Shown piece after piece: positions 9,730 to 16,244 of a stretch of DNA of 55,266 nucleotides (positions are counted from its first letter, which is position 1; every line of letters starts with the position of its first letter). The position numbers and the translations under genes are program-made. This DNA comes from Mycobacterium sp. 1245805.9. Lineage in GTDB: Bacteria > Actinomycetota > Actinomycetes > Mycobacteriales > Mycobacteriaceae. Location: positions 1-55,266 of the forward strand of contig NZ_LZKR01000062.1 of assembly GCF_001672915.1 (NCBI RefSeq), read 5' to 3'. The notes below the pieces were generated by a model. The model did not search any database, had not been told where the DNA came from, and saw nothing but the letters and a program-made list of their open reading frames with translations.

Positions 9730-9869
9730 TTTGAGATTTCCGGATTGATTGTCCCTCACCAGTACCATTAACCCCACTAGTCCCGCTATTCTCCTCTTTG
9801 TATGCACGTGTGGGTGCCAGCGGAGGGGAAGCCGCTGGCATTGCGCGAGCCTGACACGATTGGGTTGCG
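9730..9869. other. Intergenic region between proC and the BldC-like gene
   Basis: These 140 bp include an AT-richer stretch (9715-9800). No hairpin terminator or reading frame is evident. It presumably holds the promoter of the small HTH gene, but I cannot place its boxes confidently. Confidence 0.4.
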
Positions 9870-10127
9870 ATGACGTCTACGAACGGGCCATCGGCGCGAG
9901 ATTCCGCTGCTAAGGGGCGGGACTCCGGTTCCGCCGATGGCCAGCAGGCCAGGACACAGTTTCTTACCGTCGCCGAGGTGGCAGCGCTGATGCGCGTCTC
10001 CAAGATGACCGTGTACCGCCTGGTGCACAACGGCGAGCTGCCGGCGGTCCGGGTAGGCCGGTCCTTCCGGGTGCACGCCAAGGCCGTCCACGACATGCTG
10101 GAGACTTCGTACTTCGACGCGGGCTGA
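9870..10127 (+). CDS. BldC-like small helix-turn-helix DNA-binding protein (Rv0500A-like)
   Basis: This 85-aa protein carries a MerR/excisionase-type winged HTH, FLTVAEVAALMRVSKMTVYR, and a wing, VRVGRSFRVHAKAV. The first ~28 residues are polar and disordered. It belongs to the family of the Streptomyces developmental regulator BldC, although automatic annotation often calls it an excisionase. No phage or integrase gene is near, so a chromosomal regulator role is more likely. ATG 9870 was chosen as the first in-frame start. Confidence 0.85.
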   Translation: MTSTNGPSARDSAAKGRDSGSADGQQARTQFLTVAEVAALMRVSKMTVYRLVHNGELPAVRVGRSFRVHAKAVHDMLETSYFDAG

Positions 10128-10173
10128 GCTGCGACTGCCGCGCGGGCCGTCAAGACGTCACGCGGTCGCCGGT

Positions 10174-10204
10174 TTGGTGTTCGGTGCTGCGGGCCGGGTA
10201 AAGT
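10174..10204 (+). promoter_or_regulatory. Possible promoter of the bS22 gene
   Basis: TTGGTG at 10174-10179 and TAAAGT at 10199-10204 resemble -35 and -10 boxes, with a 19-bp spacing that is longer than ideal. They lie about 50 nt before the start codon of the 33-aa ribosomal protein. The evidence is weak. Confidence 0.28.
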
Positions 10205-10254
10205 GGCGGGGTCTTTTGGTCATGTGAGCAGTCCCCGGTCAGATAGCGGAGTTC

Positions 10255-10356
10255 ATGGGTTCAGTCATCAAGAAGCGGCGCAAGCGAATGTCGAAGAAGA
10301 AGCACCGCAAGCTGCTGCGTCGCACCCGGGTGCAGCGCAGAAAACTCGGCAAGTAA
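10255..10356 (+). CDS. Small ribosomal subunit protein bS22 (33 aa)
   Basis: The 33-aa product begins [20 protein letters not shown] and ends RRKLGK, and about half its residues are Lys or Arg. This is the AURKAIP1/COX24-domain mini-protein found as an extra component (bS22) in mycobacterial ribosome structures. It is too short for usual ORF cut-offs and easy to miss. GGAG at 10248-10251 lies close upstream of the ATG. It is transcribed alone between the BldC-like and galE2 genes. Confidence 0.9.
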
Positions 10357-10415
10357 GCGCTAGCAAGCCCAGTCGACCGTCACGCCGCCTTAACGCCGTC
10401 GTCGCGCCAGCCCGT

Positions 10416-10421
10416 TACGCT
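10416..10421 (+). promoter_or_regulatory. -10 box of a probable leaderless promoter (galE2)
   Basis: TACGCT (TAnnnT) is followed by 6 nt (GATTGA) and then the GTG start at 10428. The geometry is identical to that at 5155 and 26772. No Shine-Dalgarno sequence is present. Confidence 0.5.
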
Positions 10422-10427
10422 GATTGA

Positions 10428-11543
10428 GTGGATCAGTCGAGCGGGGAAGGTGCCGGCACGAGCGGCACCGTGCACTACCCCAAAGTTGTGCTGGTTACCG
10501 GCGCGTGCCGGTTTCTGGGCGGCTACCTGACCGCGCGGCTCGCCCAGAACCCGTTGATCAAAGGGGTCATCGCGGTGGACGCGATCGCCCCCAGCAAGGA
10601 CATGCTGCGCCGGATGGGGCGCGCCGAGTTCGTCCGCGCCGACATTCGCAATCCCTTCATTGCCAAGGTGATTCGCAACGGCGACGTCGACACGGTGGTG
10701 CACGCCGCGGCCGCGTCCTACGCGCCCCGGGCCGGCGGCAGCGCGGCGCTGAAGGAAATCAACGTGATGGGCGCGATGCAGCTTTTCGCGGCCTGTCAGA
10801 AGGCGCCCTCGGTGCGCCGCGTGGTGCTGAAGTCGACCTCCGAGGTGTACGGGTCGACGGCGCACGACCCGGTCATGTTCACCGAGGACAGCAGCAGCCG
10901 CCGACCCTTCCGCGACGGATTCGCCAAGGACAGCCTCGACATCGAGGGCTACGCGCGCGGGCTGGGCCGGCGCCGCCCCGACATCGCGGTGACGATTCTG
11001 CGGCTGGCCAACATGATCGGCCCGGCGATGGACACGACGCTGTCGCGCTATCTGGCCGGGCCGTTGGTCCCGACGATGTTCGGCCGGGACGCGCGATTGC
11101 AGCTGCTGCACGAGCAGGACGCGCTGGGCGCGCTGGAGCGCGCCGCGATGGCGGGCAAGGCCGGCACGTTCAACATCGGCGCGGACGGCATCATCATGCT
11201 GTCGCAGGCCATCCGCCGGGCGGGCCGAATTCCGGTGCCAGTACCGGGTTTTGGGGTGTGGGCCCTGGATTCGCTGAGACGGGCTAATCGCTATACCGAA
11301 ATCACTCGCGATCAATTCAATTATTTGAGTTACGGCCGCGTCATGGACACCACGAGAATGCGCACGGAGCTCGGCTTCCAGCCGAAATGGACGACGGCCG
11401 AGGCGTTCGACGACTACGTCCGCGGCCGTGGCTTGACTCCCATAATCGACCCTGATCGGGTACGCTCCCTGGAGGGTCGCGCCATAGCGTTAGCGCAGCG
11501 CTGGGGAAGCCGAAATGCAATTCCATGGGGTGGGGGCAGGTAG
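10428..11543 (+). CDS. galE2: Extended SDR, GalE-like epimerase homologue (Rv0501-like)
   Basis: This 371-aa NAD-binding short-chain dehydrogenase has VLVTGACRFLGGYLTARL at the N-terminus, where the usual GxxGxxG is altered to GACRFLGG. VVHAAAASYAP and KSTSEVYG follow. At the expected Tyr-x3-Lys site I see DIEGYARGLGRR, with no Lys four residues after the Tyr. The name galE2 therefore does not prove epimerase activity. Its stop lies 5 nt before the acyltransferase start, so the two form an operon. Confidence 0.85.
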   Translation: MDQSSGEGAGTSGTVHYPKVVLVTGACRFLGGYLTARLAQNPLIKGVIAVDAIAPSKDMLRRMGRAEFVRADIRNPFIAKVIRNGDVDTVVHAAAASYAPRAGGSAALKEINVMGAMQLFAACQKAPSVRRVVLKSTSEVYGSTAHDPVMFTEDSSSRRPFRDGFAKDSLDIEGYARGLGRRRPDIAVTILRLANMIGPAMDTTLSRYLAGPLVPTMFGRDARLQLLHEQDALGALERAAMAGKAGTFNIGADGIIMLSQAIRRAGRIPVPVPGFGVWALDSLRRANRYTEITRDQFNYLSYGRVMDTTRMRTELGFQPKWTTAEAFDDYVRGRGLTPIIDPDRVRSLEGRAIALAQRWGSRNAIPWGGGR

Positions 11544-11548
11544 GTATC

Positions 11549-12616
11549 GTGGCGGGCGAAACCAGAGCGAACGTCATTCCACTGCATACGAATAGGGGTC
11601 GGGTAGCGGCTCGCCGGAGAGCCGATCAGAGGACGGATTCGTCCCGTCAGCACCCCTCGATGCTCACCGATCCGCGGGGCCGCGCGTCTGCCGAACAAAT
11701 CGCCGCGGTCGTCCGCGAAATCGACGAACACCGCCGCGCGGCGAGTGCGACGTCAACGTCCGACGCGCCGCTCAACGAGCTTGCGCAACGGGTCGCCGCG
11801 GTCGCCGGCTTCCTGCGGCAGCGGATCACCGGCGACTACACCGTCGACGAATTCGGATTCGATCCCCACTTCAACAGCGCCATCGTTCGGCCTTTGCTGA
11901 GGTTCTTCTTCCGGTCCTGGTTCCGGGTCGAGGTGAGTGGCATCGAGAACCTGCCGAGCGAGGGCGCCGCGCTGGTGGTGGCCAACCACGCCGGGGTGTT
12001 GCCGTTCGACGGGCTGATGCTGTCGGTGGCCGTGCACGACGAACATCCGGCGCAGCGAGACCTGCGGCTGCTGGCCGCCGACATGGTGTTCGACCTGCCC
12101 GTCGTCGGCGAGGCCGCCCGCAAGGCGGGCCATACCATGGCCTGCACGACGGACGCGCACCGCCTGCTGGCGGCGGGGGAGCTCACCGCCGTGTTCCCGG
12201 AGGGCTACAAGGGGCTGGGCAAGCGCTTCGAGGACCGCTATCGGTTGCAGCGGTTCGGCCGCGGCGGCTTCGTGACCGCCGCGCTGCGCACCAAGGCCCC
12301 CATCATCCCGTGCTCGATCATCGGCTCCGAAGAGATCTACCCGATGCTCACCGACGTCAAGCTGCTGGCGCGGCTGTTCGGGCTGCCCTATTTCCCGATC
12401 ACCCCGCTGTTCCCGTTGGCCGGGCCCGCGGGCCTGGTGCCGCTGCCGTCGAAGTGGCGCATCGCGTTCGGCGAACCGATCTACACCAACGACTACGCCG
12501 CATCCGACGCCGAGGACCCGATGGTCACCTTCGAGCTGACCGACCAGGTGCGCGAGACGATCCAGCAGACGCTGTACCGGTTGTTGGCCGGCCGCCGCAA
12601 CATCTTCTTCGGCTAG
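11549..12616 (+). CDS. PlsC-like phospholipid/glycerol acyltransferase (Rv0502-like)
   Basis: In this 355-aa protein the first ~110 residues are polar. The LPLAT domain then begins with VVANHAGVLPFDGLML and continues with VFPEGYKGLGK (FPEG motif) and PIIPCSIIGSEEIYP. The His-to-Asp spacing is H-x6-D rather than the classical H-x4-D, as in a mycobacterial subgroup. It probably transfers acyl chains to a lipid acceptor at the inner membrane. GTG 11549 has AGG-rich bases upstream and lies 5 nt after galE2. The longer ATG start at 11525 would overlap galE2. Confidence 0.82.
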   Translation: MAGETRANVIPLHTNRGRVAARRRADQRTDSSRQHPSMLTDPRGRASAEQIAAVVREIDEHRRAASATSTSDAPLNELAQRVAAVAGFLRQRITGDYTVDEFGFDPHFNSAIVRPLLRFFFRSWFRVEVSGIENLPSEGAALVVANHAGVLPFDGLMLSVAVHDEHPAQRDLRLLAADMVFDLPVVGEAARKAGHTMACTTDAHRLLAAGELTAVFPEGYKGLGKRFEDRYRLQRFGRGGFVTAALRTKAPIIPCSIIGSEEIYPMLTDVKLLARLFGLPYFPITPLFPLAGPAGLVPLPSKWRIAFGEPIYTNDYAASDAEDPMVTFELTDQVRETIQQTLYRLLAGRRNIFFG

Positions 12617-12626
12617 CGCCCGTCGC

Positions 12627-13532
12627 TTACTTGACCAGGGTGAACTGGCAGACGTCCGTGTAGCGGTCGCGGAACAGGTCCGCGCAGCCCCTCAGGTAGT
12701 GCATGTAGATGTCGTAGGTCTCCTGGCCCTTCAGGGCGATCGCCTCTTCCTTGTGCGCCTCGAGCGCGTCGGCCCACGTGGTCAGCGTCGGCACGTAGTT
12801 CTTGCCGATCCGGTGATAGCGCTCGACCTTCCAGCCCGCGTTGGACGAGTAGTGGTCGATCTGCGGGATCTGCGGCAGCCGGCCGCCCGGGAAGATCTCG
12901 GTCAGGATGAACTTGATGAAGCGCAGCAGGCTCATCGGCGCCGTGAGGCCGAGCTCCTTGGCCTCCTCGGCGCTGGGCACGATGATCGTGTGCAGCAGCA
13001 TCCGGCCGTCGTCGGGCGTCAGGCTGTAGAACTTCTTGAAAAACGTGTCGTAGCGCTCGAACCCGGCGTCGCCGGCGCCGTCGGCGAAGTGCTCGAAGGC
13101 GCCCAGTGACACGATGCGGTCCACCGGCTCGTCGAACTCCTCCCAGCCCTGGATCCGGACCTCCTTGCGCCGCGGGCTGTCCATCTCCTCGAACTTGGCC
13201 TTGTCGTGGGCGTACTGGTTTTCGCTGAGCGTCAAACCGATTACGTTGACGTCGTACTCGGCGACCGCGTGGCGCATGGTGGATCCCCAGCCGCAGCCGA
13301 TGTCGAGCAGCGTCATGCCCGGCTCGAGGTTGAGCTTGTCCAGCGCGAGCTTGCGCTTGGCGTACTGCGCCTCTTCCAGCGTCATGTTCGGGCGCTCTTC
13401 GAAATAGGCGCAGCTGTAGGTCATCGACGGGTCAAGCCAAAGCTTGAAGAACTCGTTGGATTTGTCGTAGTGGGATCGGACTGCTTCGACCGGCGGCTTC
13501 AGCTGCGTGCCACCCGATTCATCCTGTGACAT
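12627..13532 (-). CDS. cmaA2: Cyclopropane mycolic acid synthase
   Basis: This 301-aa S-adenosylmethionine-dependent methyltransferase is very close to CmaA2. It has the SAM motif [35 protein letters not shown] and the C-terminus [11 protein letters not shown]. CmaA2 makes trans-cyclopropane rings on oxygenated mycolic acids and can form the distal cis ring on alpha-mycolates. Its presence supports a mycobacterium and, in my view, a slow grower. It is the last gene of serB1 - MaoC-like - cmaA2 and is convergent with the PlsC-like gene, with 10 bp between the stops. Confidence 0.93.
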   Translation of the reverse strand: MSQDESGGTQLKPPVEAVRSHYDKSNEFFKLWLDPSMTYSCAYFEERPNMTLEEAQYAKRKLALDKLNLEPGMTLLDIGCGWGSTMRHAVAEYDVNVIGLTLSENQYAHDKAKFEEMDSPRRKEVRIQGWEEFDEPVDRIVSLGAFEHFADGAGDAGFERYDTFFKKFYSLTPDDGRMLLHTIIVPSAEEAKELGLTAPMSLLRFIKFILTEIFPGGRLPQIPQIDHYSSNAGWKVERYHRIGKNYVPTLTTWADALEAHKEEAIALKGQETYDIYMHYLRGCADLFRDRYTDVCQFTLVK

Positions 13533-13543
13533 GGAAATCGACC

Positions 13544-14056
13544 CTACTTTCCGGCTGATATGGATGCGACCGCGGCGACGGTTTCTTCAGCGCCAGCGTC
13601 CTGGTGTGCGGCTTCCCCCAGCATCGTAACGACGCTAGTGACGACCGGTTTCCCCTCTGCGTCTGTGACTTCGCTGCGGATTTCGGCGAGCACGGTGCCG
13701 TGGGACTCCAGGACCGAGTCTAGATAGGTGTCGAAGTACAGCTTGTCGCCGGCCAGGATCGGCCGGTGGAAGCGAAACTTCTGATCGCGGTGGAAAACCC
13801 GGGCGATGTTGATCGGGATGTTGAACTTGGTGAAGATCTCCAGCTGCACGCGCCGCCCGGCGATCGCCAGGAAGGTCAGCGGCGCCACCAGCGCGGGGTA
13901 TCCGGCGGCCGCGGCATCGGACTCGTCGAAGTGCGTCGGATGCTCGTCCTTGATCGACCGCGCGAACTCGCGGATCTTCTCGCGTCCGACCAGGAAATAG
14001 TCCGGTGCCCGGTAATGGCTGCCGATGAGCCCTTGGGCCGATTCTGGGACTGTCAT
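13544..14056 (-). CDS. MaoC/HadA-like dehydratase N-terminal domain protein (Rv0504c-like)
   Basis: This 170-aa hotdog protein of the HadA/UPF0336 type starts with [26 protein letters not shown] and contains [27 protein letters not shown]. HadA pairs with HadB in FAS-II 3-hydroxyacyl-ACP dehydration. HadA-type subunits lack the catalytic hydratase loop, and I see no D-x4-H dyad here. Being next to cmaA2, it may serve long acyl or mycolate substrates. ATG 14056 is 11 residues before the conserved region. Confidence 0.82.
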   Translation of the reverse strand: MTVPESAQGLIGSHYRAPDYFLVGREKIREFARSIKDEHPTHFDESDAAAAGYPALVAPLTFLAIAGRRVQLEIFTKFNIPINIARVFHRDQKFRFHRPILAGDKLYFDTYLDSVLESHGTVLAEIRSEVTDAEGKPVVTSVVTMLGEAAHQDAGAEETVAAVASISAGK

Positions 14057-14101
14057 GCCGCTCTTTGCTCCCCGCTCGATTACGTCTAGCGGCGCAGCCT
14101 A

Positions 14102-15013
14102 TCAGCGCGATTGGCGCCGGGATGCCACTGCCGCCAGCGCGCCGCCGGCAGCGCCCAGGGCCAGCGCCGACGGCACCCCGATCCGGGCCGCCTTGCGCGC
14201 GGTCCGGAAGTCGCGGATCTCCCAGCCCCGTTCGCGGGCCAGCGCCCGCAGGCGGGCGTCGGGATTGATCGCCACCGCGGTGCCCACCAGCGACAACATC
14301 GGTACGTCGTTGTAGCTGTCCGAGTACGCGGTACAGCGTTTGAGGTTGAGGCCCTCGCGGATCGCCAGTGAGCGCACGGCGTGTGCCTTGCCGGTGCCGT
14401 GCAGGATCTCGCCGACCAGCCTGCCGGTGAAGACGCCGTCGACCGATTCGGCGACGGTCCCGAGCGCGCCGGTCAGTCCGAGCCGCCGGGCGATGGTCGC
14501 CGCGAGCTCGTACGGCGTGGCGGTGATCAGCCACACCTGCTGGCCGGCGTCGAGGTGCATCTGGGTGAGCTCGCGGGTGCCCGGCCAGATCTTGTCGGCG
14601 ATGATCTCGTCGTAGATCTCCTCGCCCAACGTGACCAGCTGCTCGACGGAGCGGCCCTCGATGAAGGCGAGCGCCTTGCGCCGGCCGGCGGCGACGTCGT
14701 TGCTGTTCTCCTTGCCCAGCCACTGAAACTTGGCCTGGGCGTAGATGAATCCGAGCACATCGCGGTAGGTGAAGTAGTTGCGGGCGGCCAACCCGCGGCC
14801 GAAATGTACGGCCGACGAGCCCTGGACCAGGGTGTTGTCCACGTCGAAGAACGCGGCCGCGGTCAGGTCGATCGGCGGCTGCGGACGGCCCTCGTCGGTG
14901 GCGCTAGCGGCCTGCAGGTCCTCGAGCGCGCGTTCGGCGCTCGCGTTGTCGATCAGCGAATCCAGGTCGGAGCGGCCGGTGTGCTCGGCGCCGCCCGACT
15001 CAGAGGAAGTCAT
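14102..15013 (-). CDS. serB1: HAD-family phosphatase annotated as phosphoserine phosphatase SerB1
   Basis: This 303-aa HAD hydrolase (subclass IB) has the nucleophile motif [13 protein letters not shown], motif II ITATP and motif [15 protein letters not shown] hydrophobic C-terminal tail ([19 protein letters not shown]) could bind membranes. SerB enzymes release phosphate from phosphoserine, but this HAD-IB group has other substrates and the name is by homology. AGGAGG at 15021-15026, 7 nt before ATG 15013, fixes the start. It is the first gene of the operon with the MaoC-like gene and cmaA2. Confidence 0.85.
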   Translation of the reverse strand: MTSSESGGAEHTGRSDLDSLIDNASAERALEDLQAASATDEGRPQPPIDLTAAAFFDVDNTLVQGSSAVHFGRGLAARNYFTYRDVLGFIYAQAKFQWLGKENSNDVAAGRRKALAFIEGRSVEQLVTLGEEIYDEIIADKIWPGTRELTQMHLDAGQQVWLITATPYELAATIARRLGLTGALGTVAESVDGVFTGRLVGEILHGTGKAHAVRSLAIREGLNLKRCTAYSDSYNDVPMLSLVGTAVAINPDARLRALARERGWEIRDFRTARKAARIGVPSALALGAAGGALAAVASRRQSR

Positions 15014-15194
15014 CGCCAAACCTCCTAGATCGCTGTCTTGCTTGGCGACCCAGTGGGTGCCCAATACCAACCCTATCCGGCAGATGTTGTGGCGAGCTTT
15101 ACGCCTCGGATGTGCGGTGTGGAACCGTTCCGCCGCGCGCGCGGTGTTCGGTAAAGGTTCGCGGCTTTGAGTTCGACGCGTCCGCGGCTTGTTT

Positions 15195-15686
15195 TTACCC
15201 CGGCTCTTGCACGCCGTGAGCCCTGGCGCGCCGGAGGTCCCCGTCGTCGACACAGGCTCCGAGCGCGCGATACGCCGCGGAATATTTGCGGGTTAGGCGA
15301 GCATGCAGCGCGTCGGGTAACAGTGCCAGGCGGGCTGGGTCGGAGTTGTCTGCCAGGTCGGCCAGTTTCACCTCACGCGCCAGGGCATTCTCCCGGACTG
15401 CCTGGTAGTAGTCCTCGGCGTTTTGATCTGGGCGGCGCGTCAGAAGCTCGATGGCCTCAATCGCCGGCGCCGGGATGCCGTGGTCGGCGAGATCATATGA
15501 CGTGAGTGAGGTGTCCTCGATGCTGTCGTGCAGCAGAGCTGCGGTCTGTGCGAGAGGGTCGCTAGGGTCGACGTAGCCGGCTACACGCTCAAGATGGCCG
15601 ATGTAGGGGAAGCCGGCCTTGTCGACTTGGCCGGCGTGCGCACGTTCGGCCAGCATTCTCGCCCTGGTTACGAAGTCATCGATCAT
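15195..15686 (-). CDS. HD-domain small alarmone hydrolase-like protein, candidate toxin antidote
   Basis: This 163-aa single-domain protein has the full metal and catalytic set of the (p)ppGpp hydrolase (SAH/Mesh1/RelA-SpoT HD) family: [21 protein letters not shown] with His31, LLHDSIEDT with His53-Asp54 and Glu57-Asp58, and VKLADLADN with Asp110 and Asn114. SAH enzymes remove the 3' pyrophosphate of (p)ppGpp and, in some cases, (p)ppApp. Several act as antitoxins of toxic small alarmone synthetases. It lies directly downstream of a toxin-like gene with a RelA/SpoT-type C-terminus and in the same direction. AGGAAG precedes ATG 15686. Similar HD proteins also occur alone, so the antidote role is inferred. 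Confidence 0.82.
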   Translation of the reverse strand: MIDDFVTRARMLAERAHAGQVDKAGFPYIGHLERVAGYVDPSDPLAQTAALLHDSIEDTSLTSYDLADHGIPAPAIEAIELLTRRPDQNAEDYYQAVRENALAREVKLADLADNSDPARLALLPDALHARLTRKYSAAYRALGACVDDGDLRRARAHGVQEPG

Positions 15687-15764
15687 TCAGAAACTTCCTA
15701 GCGCGCCGAAGCGGAGCGGTCTCGGTATGTACGGGCCAGCGCAACACCATGGGCAGCCAAGAGT

Positions 15765-16244
15765 TTAGTGACGACGGGCATGCGAATTCGGAGACGCGTG
15801 CCGCTGGTGCCACTCATCCTCCAAACATTGGCGCACCACGCCGGTTTCCCTGAGAAGCATTTCGTCCCAGTCGCCTCGATCGGCCCCGACAAGTGGATCG
15901 TCGTCGGGCAGCGCCACCCATTGCCGTCTGCCCAGTACGTAACTCTCGAGAGGGCCATCGGCGTAGGAACGCACGATCACATGCGGAGCGTCGGGGTTGC
16001 GTGACACCAACCAGAATCGGTCGCGGTCATGGCGATGGCTGCTCGCTAGTTGCTCGATCACCGCGGCAACGTCTTCGGATCGCACGGGGTCCCACTCGCC
16101 CGTGAACATTATCTCTGCCTTAACCGGGTAACCGATCGGAATCCATTTCTTCGGCACCGATAAATACAGCTCGGCTGCGTTGTCTTCGGTCAGACGGGCG
16201 AGCAGCGGTGGAAAACTGCTCTCGGTCTTCATCGCATATCGCAT
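15765..16244 (-). CDS. Candidate immunity protein of the polymorphic toxin
   Basis: This 159-aa acidic soluble protein starts MRYAMKTESSFPPLLARLTE and resembles no family I recognise. The toxin stop TAA and this ATG share one base (TAATG at 16242-16246), with GAAGGA six nt upstream, giving strong translational coupling. An ATG at 16259 inside the toxin frame is the alternative start. A small gene coupled immediately after a polymorphic toxin is the usual position of its immunity gene. GC content is below the window average (hand count 60% over 16081-16140). The C-terminal residues are His/Arg-rich. Confidence 0.72.
   Translation of the reverse strand: MRYAMKTESSFPPLLARLTEDNAAELYLSVPKKWIPIGYPVKAEIMFTGEWDPVRSEDVAAVIEQLASSHRHDRDRFWLVSRNPDAPHVIVRSYADGPLESYVLGRRQWVALPDDDPLVGADRGDWDEMLLRETGVVRQCLEDEWHQRHASPNSHARRH

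Noticed and set aside
9870..10127. Prophage excisionase
   Set aside because: The HTH resembles excisionases, but no integrase, phage gene or attachment site is near, and BldC-like regulators share this fold.
15195..15686. Generic HD phosphohydrolase unrelated to the toxin
   Set aside because: Possible, because such proteins are widespread. Not adopted because the complete alarmone-hydrolase residue set and position beside a RelA/SpoT-like toxin favour a linked role.
15698..15958. 86-aa reverse frame inside the immunity gene
   Set aside because: Overlaps the coupled 159-aa gene in another frame and lacks a ribosome site.
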